Positions 8,526 to 17,262 are shown, counted from the first letter of the stretch. The stretch: DNA of 64,000 nt from Acidobacteria subdivision 2 bacterium RH1 MAG20 (GCA_002197545.1 NFUO01000112.1:62001-126000), one strand, 5' to 3'. Made by a program: numbers and translations. Notes: generated from the letters alone by a model not told the origin.

Positions 8526-9359
8526 ATGAGTCAAGGCACAAAAGTCATTTTTATTAGCCACGCAGCTGTCGATAGTGAAATTGCAATAAGTCTCAAGGAA
8601 AGTATTTCTGGTGTCTTTTCCAACGTGGAGATTTTTGTCTCATCCGACCCTGAAAGCCTTACAGCCGGTGACCCGTGGGTTCAGAAGATCCTAGATGCTT
8701 TGGAGAGCGCATCGCTGATCATCGCTATCGTTACTGAACGTGGGCTATCTAGAAAATGGGTTTGGTTTGAATCGGGCAGAGCATGGTTTTCAGGAATCAA
8801 GCTATTTCCTTGCTGTCTTGGAAAGGTACGAAAAAGTAAGCTTGAACCGCCGTTTTCCTTAATCCAAGCTTTAAACATTGATATGCCTGGGGATCTCCGT
8901 ATTCTTTTTGATCAGCTTAGCCAAATACTCGCTCAAGCAATATCTGAACTAGATTTCAATGAGCTTTCACAAGAACTTACTCGACTAGATATCCGAGCGG
9001 AAGAACGTCAGAAAACTCAGGATGATCCTAATGCGGCTGAGATTCGCAAAGACGTTGAAAAGATTATGAGCCAGTTTCCGCCGGTGCGCCGTGAAACGCT
9101 CCATCAATTTGTCATACATGGAGAATTGAACACAACAACGGCTCAGAGAAAGGTAAGAGAGACGGGAGCCAATATGGAAAACTATTGGGGTCCAGGAGCC
9201 CTTGCTAGAGAGACAGGCTGGTTAGTCGGATCACCTCGGAACACAATTGATGATATGTACGGAGAAAATACTTATACTTTGAGATCCGACATCAAACGAT
9301 ATCTTCAAGAATATTTTGATCGAGAGAAGATGCTTAGGCAAGTGCCGAAAAGCAAATAA
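8526..9359 (+). CDS. Orphan TIR-domain protein
   Basis: 277 residues. ATG 8526 has GGAG 6 bases upstream; 37 extra in-frame codons before it are not supported. Residues 5-130 form a TIR domain: VIFISHAAVDSEIAISL opens it, and SRKWVWFESGRAW supplies the putative catalytic Glu82 after a Trp, as in NAD-cleaving bacterial TIRs. Residues 150-277 are charged and helical, with no recognised effector or sensor; GENTYTLRSDIKRYLQEYF near the end may bind nucleic acid or be a lid. The gene is clearly more AT-rich than its neighbours, which suggests transfer. No Thoeris ThsA, CBASS or Argonaute partner is adjacent. An anti-phage NADase is an inference. Confidence 0.85.
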   Translation: MSQGTKVIFISHAAVDSEIAISLKESISGVFSNVEIFVSSDPESLTAGDPWVQKILDALESASLIIAIVTERGLSRKWVWFESGRAWFSGIKLFPCCLGKVRKSKLEPPFSLIQALNIDMPGDLRILFDQLSQILAQAISELDFNELSQELTRLDIRAEERQKTQDDPNAAEIRKDVEKIMSQFPPVRRETLHQFVIHGELNTTTAQRKVRETGANMENYWGPGALARETGWLVGSPRNTIDDMYGENTYTLRSDIKRYLQEYFDREKMLRQVPKSK

Positions 9360-9362
9360 AAA

Positions 9363-9387
9363 GCGAATATAATTTCTTGATATTCGC
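9363..9387. promoter_or_regulatory. Palindrome over the -10 box of the polymerase gene
   Basis: GCGAATAT (9363-9370) and ATATTCGC (9380-9387) form a perfect 8-base dyad with a 9-base centre. A consensus -10, TATAAT (9368-9373), sits inside it, 17 bases before the polymerase ATG. A repressor site is likely, and an SOS repressor is an inference. It could also act as a hairpin after the TIR gene, but no T run follows. Confidence 0.6.
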
Positions 9388-9390
9388 ATT

Positions 9391-10710
9391 ATGGCCTTCA
9401 CATCCCATCCCGACCGCTTCGGCTTCCTGCACATCGACCTGAACAGCTTCTTCGCATCGGTCGAGCAGCAGTTACATCCCGAGTATCGTGGCAGGCCGCT
9501 GGCTGTCGTGCCTACGCAGGCAGATACGACCTGCTGCATCGCGGCTAGTTATGAGGCGAAGGCGCTCAAGATCAAGACCGGTACTCAGGTCGGTGAGGCC
9601 AGGCGTATCTGCCCGGACATTGTGTTGATTGAGGGGGATCACGAGGTCTATGCCGACTATTCGCAGCGCATTGCCAAGGCGGTTGATCTGGTCTGCCCTA
9701 TCGCACATACACCTTCCATCGACGAGATGGCATGCCAGTTGATGGGGCGTGAGCAAGAGCCGCCGCGAGCGAGAAAGATTGCACTCGACATCAAACAATC
9801 GATCTACAAAAATGTAGGCGAGGCTCTGCGCTGTTCCATCGGCATGGCCCCCAATCGTTATCTCGCCAAGATTGCCAGCGACATGCAGAAGCCCGACGGA
9901 CTCATCGGCCTGCTGCCGTCGCAACTGCCACGCGCCATCGCGCATCTGGACCTGCGCGATCTTCCAGGAGTGGGTGCAAAGACCGAAGTGCGTCTGAACG
10001 CGAAGGGCATCACGACGATGGAGCAGCTTCTGGCGCTCGACCGCAACGGCATGCACAAGCTATGGAACAGCGTATGGGGTGACCGCCTCTACCATTGGCT
10101 ACGAGGCGAAGAGACCGGCGACGATGGCGCTCCGGTAGCGAGCGGCGTACAGAAATCGCTGGGGCACTCGCACGTCATGGCGCCGGAGTTTCGCACGCAG
10201 GAGGGCGCCTGGGCCGTTGCGCACAAGCTACTGCATAAGGCGGCGATGCGGCTCAGGATGGAGAAGTTCTACACCGGCTCGATGGCAGTGACGATACGGT
10301 TTGCCATGACGAAGGAGCAGGCCGCCCGCATGAAGACCAAGCGCCACTTCAGCGGCCTTACCCACTCCGGCTGGGGCATGGAGGCGCGCTTCCGCGACTG
10401 CCGCGACACCCTGACGCTGCTCGAAGTGCTGCGCGGCATCTGGAGCCAGCGGCCGCAGGGAGAAGATTTTCAAAGGCCATTCTTCGTCGGCGTGACGCTT
10501 CGTAATCTCATTCCCGAGAGCGAATATCAGGCAGAGCTTTTCGCTGACCCCAACAACCGAGCTGAACTCTCTGCCACGATGGACAAGCTCAATCTGAAGT
10601 ACGGCCACACCACGCTGCACTTTGCCGGAATGCTTCCCGCCCGCGAATCCGCGCCGACCCGCATTGCCTTCACTCAAATTCCTGTGCAGTACGGCGTCGA
10701 TTACATGTAG
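9391..10710 (+). CDS. Y-family DNA polymerase (Pol IV/DinB-like)
   Basis: 439 residues. The palm carries HIDLNSFFASVE (Asp16) and TPSIDEM (Asp111, Glu112), the metal-binding acids of translesion polymerases. A steric-gate-region phenylalanine pair and the CSIGMAPNRYLAKIASDMQKP block follow, then the helix-hairpin-helix segment DLPGVGAKTEVRLNAKGI, and a little-finger region from about 250. It is longer than E. coli DinB (351) because of an extended C-terminal region ending in QIPVQYGVDYM. No Shine-Dalgarno is clear, and the message may have a very short leader of about ten bases. The palindrome over its -10 suggests damage-regulated expression. Confidence 0.9.
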   Translation: MAFTSHPDRFGFLHIDLNSFFASVEQQLHPEYRGRPLAVVPTQADTTCCIAASYEAKALKIKTGTQVGEARRICPDIVLIEGDHEVYADYSQRIAKAVDLVCPIAHTPSIDEMACQLMGREQEPPRARKIALDIKQSIYKNVGEALRCSIGMAPNRYLAKIASDMQKPDGLIGLLPSQLPRAIAHLDLRDLPGVGAKTEVRLNAKGITTMEQLLALDRNGMHKLWNSVWGDRLYHWLRGEETGDDGAPVASGVQKSLGHSHVMAPEFRTQEGAWAVAHKLLHKAAMRLRMEKFYTGSMAVTIRFAMTKEQAARMKTKRHFSGLTHSGWGMEARFRDCRDTLTLLEVLRGIWSQRPQGEDFQRPFFVGVTLRNLIPESEYQAELFADPNNRAELSATMDKLNLKYGHTTLHFAGMLPARESAPTRIAFTQIPVQYGVDYM

Positions 10711-10799
10711 ATGCTATCAATCTCACGCGATCAGGCAACCCAACACACATAAGACGCGAGCTGACTCTCTTGCATCCCACGCGAGGAGGAGATTTTTCT

Positions 10800-11448
10800 A
10801 TGAAGGCTCACGCCATCCGTACCACGCTTCGCGCCGCAGCTTTGTGCGGTGCAGCAGTGGCACTGGTCTCCACCGGCTGCAAGAAGATTGATAACCGCGC
10901 GAACTTTTCTAACGCCATCAACACCTACTACAGCGCACATCCTGTTTGCCTGTGGCCTGATCCCGTAAAATTCCCCGTCCAGGTTGATACCTCCGACACC
11001 AGCAAGACCGCCGACTATGACGCGCTTGTCGATCAGGACCTACTCGTGCGCACCACGGGCTGAAAAGACAAAGCTGATTATCTCCAGCAAGCAGGTCAAC
11101 AACTATGACCTCTCCGGCAACAGCCGCTCCGTCTGGACGGTCGACGTATCGCAGCCCGGCTTTGGCAACTTCTGCTACGGTCGCCGCAAGGTAAGCAGCA
11201 TCGACAGCTCAACGCCCACCACCAGCGCCGCCGGAGCGAATACTCAGATCACATATCACTACGCACTTGTCGATGTACCTGACTGGGCCAGCGCTGCCGA
11301 AACCCAAAACGCCTATCCCCAGATACGCACCGATTTAAGTGGCCCACAAGCTGCGCACGTTACGCTTACCAACACCGCGAATGGTTGGCAAGTGACCGGC
11401 GCAGAGTCGAATTCCACTGCCCTTGCGGACGGAAAGATCGTCGAATAA
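10800..11448 (+). pseudogene. Exported lipoprotein interrupted by a one-base frameshift
   Basis: The ATG at 10800 follows GAGGAGG. The first frame gives a lipoprotein signal with lipobox LVSTGCKK, then KIDNRANFSNAINTYYSAHP, and stops at 11061 (TGA). Without one base of the GGG run at 11057-11059, reading passes into the frame that continues AEKTKLIISSKQVNNYDLSG to a stop at 11448. The joined product would be about 215 residues and is smooth in composition. This is either a true frameshift mutation or a sequencing slip in the G run. No family is recognised; the wording of the sequence suggests a conserved acidobacterial secreted protein. Confidence 0.78.
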
Positions 11449-11469
11449 CAGCGGTGACGCACCTTATAA

Positions 11470-11518
11470 CCGGCCCGACTGAGCACATCATTTGCACCCA
11501 GCCGGGCCATTATTTTTC
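11470..11518 (+). terminator. Rho-independent terminator between convergent genes
   Basis: GGCCCGACTG (11472-11481) pairs with CAGCCGGGCC (11499-11508) with one mismatch, 17-base loop, then ATTATTTTT. It ends the lipoprotein transcript. Confidence 0.72.
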
Positions 11519-11523
11519 GTCAC

Positions 11524-13917
11524 TCATTGGCCCAGAGCCAGCGCTGCCTGCGTCGCGGCATAGGGTTTCATCTCATACTCGTGCGGTGGCATATCTCCCG
11601 CTAGATAGCGGACAAAATAATCCCAACGTCGGCGCGTCATGTACTGCGTAGCTTCGCCATAACTATGCGTTGCATTCGGAATCAACAGCAGATCGAAATC
11701 CTTGTTCGCCTTAATCAAGGCATCGACTACAAGCAGCGTGTTGTTCATTGGCACATTGTTATCCATCGTTCCATGCACCAGCAGCAGATGGCCTTTCAGG
11801 TTCTTCGCATAGTTCTGGTTGGCCTGACTATCGTAGTTGCTGGTTCCATCGGCGTGCTTTACTTCCAGTCCAGCCCACTTCTCTGCCCAGTCGTCTTCGT
11901 AGTCGCGGTTGTCATGGTTGCCGCTCTCGGCGATGCCTACTTTGAAAAAATCCGGATAGTGAAACATCGCCGAGACCGTCGCATTGCCGCCGCCGGAGTG
12001 GCCGTAGATCCCCGCGCGATCGATATCGATGAACGGATATTTAGCGGCAAGCTCCTTCATGCCAGCCATCTGATCGGGAATCGTGTCGTCGCCAAGATTG
12101 TCTGAGTAGAAGTCATGGAACGCCTTCGACCGCCACGGCGTACCCATGCCGTCGATGCACACCACCACAAATCCAAGCTGCGCCAGCGACTCATCATCCT
12201 TGTGTGCCGCAGTGAAGCTCCGGCTGCCACACGAGCCAGTCTGCGGCCCCGGATAAACGTGATTGACGATGGGGTACTTCTTTGAAGCGTCGAAGTCGGT
12301 CGGCTTGAACATGAAGCCGTACAGATCGGTCTTGCCATCGCGCGCCTTCACTGTGATCGGTATAGGAGGAGCCCATCCCGCAGCCACCAGTTGAGTAATA
12401 TCCTGCTTTGCTACCTCGGTGACGAGCTTGCCATTGCTATCTCGAACGACCGTAGTCTGCGGCTGTGTTGGCGTCGAATACATATCCACGAAGTAGCGGC
12501 CATCAGGCGATGAAGTCACCGCATGGTTCGCATCTTCCGGCGTCAGCAGCTTCTGCCCGGTGCCGTCAAAGTTGATGCTGTAGTAGCACGAAAAGTAAGG
12601 ATCGCGCCCCGGCTCTTTTCCGGCGGCGAGAAAGTAAATCTTCCGCGCCTTCTCATCCACATGCAGCACCTGGGTTACGTTGCCCTCGCCATGGGTGATC
12701 TGGTTCTTCAATTTTCCTGTGGTCAGGTCATACAGATACATCTGGCCCCAGTTGTCGCGTTCGCTGAACCACAGCACCTCATTCGATTTCGGCAGATACT
12801 TCCAGTTGACCTTGCCGTTGCCGCTCTCGAAGTATGTTGCAACCATCTCACTCATCACGTCGCGCACATCACCATTCGATGTATCGGCCACGCGCAGCCA
12901 CTCCTGTTTGTGATCGCGCGAGGTCGATACAAACGCAAGATGCTTGCCATCCTCGCTCCATTGCACATCGTCCCAGGTCTTCGTTTTTTCACAACTGACG
13001 TCATCACATAAAGTAGACCGGTGTTGGTCCGGCGGCATCTTCAACCGAACTACCTTTCGTTTAGCTACATCGATAATCACGCGCTCGATCATCGTTACAT
13101 CGGCATCGCCTACCAGCGGATACTTCCACGCCTTCAACACCGGATGACCATTCGTCACCGGCACCAGATACATCTCGCCGTCCTTGCGCTGGTCCTGCTG
13201 AAACGTGGCAATCTTCTTCGAGTCCGGCGACCACGCCAGAATTGCGCTGTCGCTCTGCTGCCACCCGGCGTTATCGGTCGCGTAGCCAAAGTCCTTCACG
13301 CCATCTTTGGTCAACTGCGTCTCTTTGCCGGTCGTCATATCGCGGACCCACAGGTTGTAGTCGCGGATGAATGCAGCCTTCGTCCCATCGGGCGAAATGT
13401 CCGCCTCTGCCGCGCCGCGACTCTCTGACGACAGCCTTGCCGCCTCACCATCCTTCACCGGTATCGTCACTTCTTCGCACTTCACCGGTTCGCTAAGATC
13501 GCAGCGCATCGCCAACCCACTCACGTTTACAAATGCCGTGCGCGCATCCTTCGGCGCGATATCTGTAATCGCCAGATGATGCGCATCGAATGCCATCTTT
13601 CCTCCCGTCGCCGCCGTGAGCGCCGCCGCAAGCTTCTCCTGATCGAAGGCTGGAGCCTTCGTCCCCATCGCCGGATCGACCAGCGTAAACGTCACTCCGT
13701 CCGCCCCGCGGTCGCGAAACCAGAAGCGGTCATCCTCCGTCCATTTGGGGTTCTCCACGGTGTGATACACGAGCGGATTGACGTTGTAGTTCATGAACTT
13801 CTCTGCACGGGCATAGTCCGCTGTCGTTAGCTGTCTCCCCTGCGCCACTGCACTCGACGTAAACCAGCACCCGGCTACAACTCCTGCAACCACCAACCAA
13901 TCTTTACGAACAAACAT
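11524..13917 (-). CDS. Exported S9 family (DPP IV-like) prolyl peptidase
   Basis: 797 residues. The start at 13917 is chosen because GGAGGTTGCTGG precedes it and a signal peptide follows at once (WLVVAGVVAGCWFTSSAVAQ). Residues 60-550 form the DPP4 N-terminal propeller (ISPDGTKAAFIRDYNLWV, AWSPDSKKIATFQQD). Residues 560-797 form the alpha/beta-hydrolase domain with GIYGHSGGG (Ser641), VHGTMDNNVP (Asp719) and NATHSYG (His751). It should cleave dipeptides, often after proline, from peptides in the periplasm. It lies 17 bases after the RNA methyltransferase gene, so the two probably share a transcript, although their roles seem unrelated. Confidence 0.93.
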   Translation of the reverse strand: MFVRKDWLVVAGVVAGCWFTSSAVAQGRQLTTADYARAEKFMNYNVNPLVYHTVENPKWTEDDRFWFRDRGADGVTFTLVDPAMGTKAPAFDQEKLAAALTAATGGKMAFDAHHLAITDIAPKDARTAFVNVSGLAMRCDLSEPVKCEEVTIPVKDGEAARLSSESRGAAEADISPDGTKAAFIRDYNLWVRDMTTGKETQLTKDGVKDFGYATDNAGWQQSDSAILAWSPDSKKIATFQQDQRKDGEMYLVPVTNGHPVLKAWKYPLVGDADVTMIERVIIDVAKRKVVRLKMPPDQHRSTLCDDVSCEKTKTWDDVQWSEDGKHLAFVSTSRDHKQEWLRVADTSNGDVRDVMSEMVATYFESGNGKVNWKYLPKSNEVLWFSERDNWGQMYLYDLTTGKLKNQITHGEGNVTQVLHVDEKARKIYFLAAGKEPGRDPYFSCYYSINFDGTGQKLLTPEDANHAVTSSPDGRYFVDMYSTPTQPQTTVVRDSNGKLVTEVAKQDITQLVAAGWAPPIPITVKARDGKTDLYGFMFKPTDFDASKKYPIVNHVYPGPQTGSCGSRSFTAAHKDDESLAQLGFVVVCIDGMGTPWRSKAFHDFYSDNLGDDTIPDQMAGMKELAAKYPFIDIDRAGIYGHSGGGNATVSAMFHYPDFFKVGIAESGNHDNRDYEDDWAEKWAGLEVKHADGTSNYDSQANQNYAKNLKGHLLLVHGTMDNNVPMNNTLLVVDALIKANKDFDLLLIPNATHSYGEATQYMTRRRWDYFVRYLAGDMPPHEYEMKPYAATQAALALGQ

Positions 13918-13934
13918 CCAGCAACCTCCAAAAC

Positions 13935-14693
13935 TTATTCGTCGCCCACCGGGGCGCCGCGCATCTTCCACAGCACCTGCCGCAGAATTCCCATCCACAC
14001 CGGCGCATCGCTCGCCGCGATTCCCATTCGTAATACCAGCCGCCGAATCTGCGCTTCATCACAGTTCGCCGGATGCCGTCGAGTGTACCCGGTCTTCTCC
14101 AGCACTTCGGTCAGCAGAGCCGTCAGCCTCTCCACCTCACCTGCCTCAGCCGCAGGCTGCACTCCCGTTCCGACATGAACCCCTGTCTCGCGTGCCAGTT
14201 CGTACAGGCACACCGCGACGGCCTGGCCAAGGTTCATCGACGGATGCCGGACATTCTCATGCTGCTGCATTGGAATGGTCATCAGCCAATGACAGTGACT
14301 CAACTCCTCATTGCTCAGCCCTGTCTTCTCCGAGCCGAACAGCAGCGCAACTCGCACACCGCGCGCCAAAGCCTCGCCTATCTCCGCGGCAGCCTCAGGC
14401 AATGCATGGAGCGGATGCTGCAACGCCCGCTCACCCACTGCTGTCGTTCCCACGACCAGCGAGCAATCGGCGACGGCCTCCGCAAGACTGCCAAATTCCA
14501 TTGCGCCAGCCAGAACCTCCGATGCGTCTACCGCAGACCGTGCCGTTGTAAACGGCACAGCATACTCGTTTACCACGCGCAGATTTCGGAAGCCGAAATC
14601 GTGCATCGCGCGCGCCACCGCGCCAATGTTATTCGGATTGCGCGCCCGCACCAGAACCACACATAACCGGTCGAGTTGTTGCTGGTTCAGCAC
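13935..14693 (-). CDS. SPOUT RNA 2'-O-methyltransferase, TrmJ/TrmH-like
   Basis: 252 residues. The N-terminal RARNPNNIGAVARAMHDFGF, the central VALLFGSEKTGLSNEEL and MNLGQAVAVCLYELAR are the three SpoU motifs that build the trefoil-knot AdoMet site. The C-terminal helical extension (GEVERLTALLTEVLEKTGY) resembles TrmJ, which methylates position 32 of tRNAs. TrmJ versus another TrmH-type enzyme cannot be settled from the sequence alone. It lies upstream of the peptidase gene on the same strand. Confidence 0.88.
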   Translation of the reverse strand: MLNQQQLDRLCVVLVRARNPNNIGAVARAMHDFGFRNLRVVNEYAVPFTTARSAVDASEVLAGAMEFGSLAEAVADCSLVVGTTAVGERALQHPLHALPEAAAEIGEALARGVRVALLFGSEKTGLSNEELSHCHWLMTIPMQQHENVRHPSMNLGQAVAVCLYELARETGVHVGTGVQPAAEAGEVERLTALLTEVLEKTGYTRRHPANCDEAQIRRLVLRMGIAASDAPVWMGILRQVLWKMRGAPVGDE

Positions 14694-14855
14694 ACTTTCA
14701 TCATTCTAGGGGTAATCGTCATCGTGTTCCTAAAATCCGCGCATCGAGAGCCCGGCAATAGCGGTTTCCCGTTGGGCAACGTCTAAAAAGCGGCAGGGGG
14801 ATGGCGATTTCCAGTAGAATTTGCTTTGGCGCATCCGCGCATGAGGACAAGGGTT

Positions 14856-15440
14856 ATGGCATCGGTGATGGCGAATATTGAAGCGTTGAAGGGAACCCAT
14901 CAGGAGTTGAAGACGCGGATGGAAAAGTCCGTGGAAGACTTCCGGGCGAACCTGCTCTCGGCGCGGACGGGGCGGGCGAATGTGCATATGCTCGACCAGA
15001 TTCGGGTGGACTATTACGGCACCGACACCCCGGTAGCGCAGATGGGGCAGGTAAGCACGCCGGAGCCAACGCTGATTCTGGTGCAGCCCTACGACATGGG
15101 CATGGTCTCGGCAATTGAGAAGGCCATCCGCACGTCCGGAACGGGGCTGAATCCGATGTCCGACGGCAAGGTCATCCGAGTACCGGTGCCTCCCATGACC
15201 GAGGAACGGCGCAAAGAAGTAGTGAAGCAGTTGAACAAGACGCTCGAAGACCACAAGACGGCGATCCGCAGCATTCGCCGCGACGGCAACGACCAAATCA
15301 AGAAGGCGGCGAAGGACAAGCTCATCTCGGCAGACGACGAGAAGCGGGCCAGCGAAGAGGTCCAGCAGCTGACCGATGCAGAGATCAAACGGATCGAAGA
15401 GCTATTCAAGGCCAAGGAAAAAGAAATCATGACGGTTTGA
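14856..15440 (+). CDS. frr: Ribosome recycling factor
   Basis: 194 residues from ATG 14856, preceded by GAGG at 14845-14848. Earlier (14841) and later (14868) in-frame ATGs are possible; the later one would fit the usual 185-residue length best. The protein aligns end to end with RRF: TRMEKSVEDFRANLLSARTG, VRVDYYG-like IRVDYYGTDTPVAQMG, GLNPMSDGKVIRVPVPPMTE, then helix DEKRASEEVQQLTDAEIKRI. It splits post-termination ribosomes together with EF-G. The usual upstream partner pyrH is not next to it here. Confidence 0.96.
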   Translation: MASVMANIEALKGTHQELKTRMEKSVEDFRANLLSARTGRANVHMLDQIRVDYYGTDTPVAQMGQVSTPEPTLILVQPYDMGMVSAIEKAIRTSGTGLNPMSDGKVIRVPVPPMTEERRKEVVKQLNKTLEDHKTAIRSIRRDGNDQIKKAAKDKLISADDEKRASEEVQQLTDAEIKRIEELFKAKEKEIMTV

Positions 15441-15784
15441 CCCTCCGCAAAAGGCATCCGCATGAGTCAAAAGTGGTGAGGCCGGGTATGATGCTCGGCT
15501 TTGTCTCTTTCTAGCTCGGATATAGAGAGGCAATACCGCAAATAATTTGTCATCCTTCGTCGAACCGGGGTCCCGGTGAGGATTGCTTCCGGCTTGCCCG
15601 TGATTCGGGAGCCAGGGATGACTTCACGGAGGCCGACTTCACGGCGCTGAAGTGAACTCGGCGGCCCCAGTATGTTTCACCAACGCCGCCTCAATACCTT
15701 CACAAGGTCCTGCACATGCATAGCGCGACTCCTATGGAGCCCACGGGCTGTTCCGTGGGCTCCTGACTGCGTGCCTCTCGCCGC
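15441..15784. other. Gene-free interval with structured repeats
   Basis: No gene is seen. The segment 15549-15625 has GTCATCC facing GGGATGAC and is full of short C/G-rich dyads typical of dispersed intergenic elements in acidobacteria. A strong hairpin lies at 15736-15763. Confidence 0.5.
15736..15763. terminator. Perfect 11-base hairpin without T run
   Basis: GGAGCCCACGG (15736-15746) and CCGTGGGCTCC (15753-15763) enclose GCTGTT. It lies between the convergent frr and AhpD-like genes and could stop transcription from either side; the missing T run makes this tentative. Confidence 0.55.
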
Positions 15785-16330
15785 TCAGACGATTTCCGAG
15801 TAGGAGACCTTCGGAAAGTCGATATCGACCTCGGTTGCCACGTTGAAGTAGTTCGTGAACACGTTCAGCGCGACGTGAGCGATGATCTCAGCGACGTCGC
15901 CGTCCGAAAAGCCAGCGGCGCGAGCCGCCGCGAGGTCCGACTCACTGATCTGCCCCTTGCTGTCGAGGACACGCTTCGCAAACGTGAGTGCAGCCGTGGC
16001 CTTTTCGCTATTGCCCTTGCCTTCCCGGCTTTCAAGAATCTGCTCGGGCTTGAGACCCACCATTTTGCCGATTGCCGTATGGGCGGAGAGACAGTAATCG
16101 CAATGATTCTGCTGGGCTGTCACGAGGGCGAGCTGCTCACGAATCTTCGGGTCCAGATGGCCTCCAGCCAGTGCGCCATTGAATCCCAGGTACGCTTCGA
16201 GAACTTCCGGGGAGTTAGCCATCACCTTCGTCATATTGGGGACGAGACCCAACTTGGCCTTGACTGCATCGAGCAGATCTTTGGCTTTTCCGGTGGCGGT
16301 GGACGGATCGACAGCTTGTAAACGTGACAT
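15785..16330 (-). CDS. AhpD-like carboxymuconolactone decarboxylase family protein
   Basis: 181 residues from ATG 16330, which has CAGGAG ten bases upstream; a longer frame upstream overlaps the operators and is rejected. The motif QNHCDYCLSAHTAIGK holds the CxxC pair (Cys77, Cys80) and His84 of the AhpD peroxidase/disulfide reductase fold. Members reduce peroxides or partner thioredoxin-like systems. It is divergent from a TetR gene, with two identical-type operators in the 141-base gap, so TetR-controlled induction, perhaps by oxidants or an electrophile, is likely. Confidence 0.9.
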   Translation of the reverse strand: MSRLQAVDPSTATGKAKDLLDAVKAKLGLVPNMTKVMANSPEVLEAYLGFNGALAGGHLDPKIREQLALVTAQQNHCDYCLSAHTAIGKMVGLKPEQILESREGKGNSEKATAALTFAKRVLDSKGQISESDLAAARAAGFSDGDVAEIIAHVALNVFTNYFNVATEVDIDFPKVSYSEIV

Positions 16331-16388
16331 ATTTGTTCTCCTGTGGGGCCGCTGCTGCGGCCGAATTTGATGCATCTGGTGTAATAGA

Positions 16389-16404
16389 TACCGATCGTTC
16401 GGTA
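16389..16404. promoter_or_regulatory. TetR operator 1
   Basis: TACCGATCGTTCGGTA, a dyad with arms TACCGA and TCGGTA. It lies on the AhpD-like gene side of the divergent promoter region, 59 bases before that gene's start. Confidence 0.82.
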
Positions 16405-16438
16405 AAGATGCAAAAAGAATAAAGATTTCCGGAATCCC

Positions 16439-16454
16439 TACCGAAGGTTCGGTA
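16439..16454. promoter_or_regulatory. TetR operator 2
   Basis: TACCGAAGGTTCGGTA, arms TACCGAA and TTCGGTA. It matches operator 1 in both arms and lies exactly 50 bases from it, 17 bases before the TetR ATG. Autoregulation and control of the AhpD-like gene are inferred. Confidence 0.85.
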
Positions 16455-16471
16455 TCTATATAAATAGGACT

Positions 16472-17032
16472 ATGGCGCACCGAACTATTAGCGACGAAGA
16501 GTTTCTCGCAGCGGCACTCAACCTATTTCGCACGTACGGCTTTGAAGGCGTGAGCCTGAAGCGGCTTGCCGATGCGACTGGGCTCGAGAAAGCCAGCCTG
16601 TACTACCGATACCCCGGCGGAAAAGAAGAGATCGTGATGGCGGTGGCCAGCGATGTGGTCGCCTGGTTTCAGAAGAATGTCTTTGAGCCCCTGGTTGCTG
16701 GCGGTTCGACACGTAAGCGTGTGGCATTTGTTGTCGAACGACTACGGGAGTTCTATGCGGGTGGCGCAAAAGCATGCATTACGGACGTGTTGTCGATCCC
16801 CGGTGGGTCAGAAGAGTTGAAGACCGCACTCAAGGGCGCCATGCAGGCATGGATCAACGCTTTCGCTGGTGTCGCAAAGGAGAGCGGTCTGTCGCCAGCG
16901 GTGGCACGCGCGCGAGCCGAAGAGGCCATTGTTCGCTTTGAGGGTTCACTGGTCGTTGCGCGAGTGTTGGGGGACAACTCCGCATTCGAGCGTGTTCTCA
17001 AGCTGCTTCCCGACATGCTGACCGTAGCGTGA
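16472..17032 (+). CDS. TetR/AcrR family repressor
   Basis: 186 residues. Residues 8-55 form the TetR helix-turn-helix: EEFLAAALNLFRTYGFEGVS, LKRLADATGLEKASLYYRY. The remainder is the helical ligand and dimer domain; LREFYAGGAKACITDVLS resembles the TetR_C group near YxaF/LmrA-type regulators. Two palindromes with TACCGA arms lie immediately upstream in the shared promoter region. It most likely represses itself and the divergent AhpD-like gene. Confidence 0.92.
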   Translation: MAHRTISDEEFLAAALNLFRTYGFEGVSLKRLADATGLEKASLYYRYPGGKEEIVMAVASDVVAWFQKNVFEPLVAGGSTRKRVAFVVERLREFYAGGAKACITDVLSIPGGSEELKTALKGAMQAWINAFAGVAKESGLSPAVARARAEEAIVRFEGSLVVARVLGDNSAFERVLKLLPDMLTVA

Positions 17033-17144
17033 ATTCAAGCGCTCTTATCGACACCAAGTTCCTATTGTTGTCCGCAATTCGGAAGTAAAGCACTCTCGCA
17101 TCTTCAGTTGGCGCAAAATCTCCGAACCACCCAGCACGGTCATC

Positions 17145-17188
17145 AAATAACCCATAAGCTGGCCATTTGACCAAATTATGGGCTATTT
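17145..17188. terminator. Long hairpin between convergent genes
   Basis: AAATAACCCATAA (17145-17157) faces TTATGGGCTATTT (17176-17188) with one mismatch and an 18-base loop. Both flanks are A/T-rich, so it could terminate the TetR gene and the MBL gene alike. Confidence 0.6.
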
Positions 17189-17262
17189 CTCACTGGGGTG
17201 GGATGGCGGAGGAAATGCTGTTGTCTTCGTGCCCATCCATTGGGAAGTGCTCTAAGCGATGA

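Noticed and set aside
8526..9359. TIR gene as part of a Thoeris or CBASS operon
   Set aside because: Neither a ThsA, a cyclase nor any other defence gene lies next to it.
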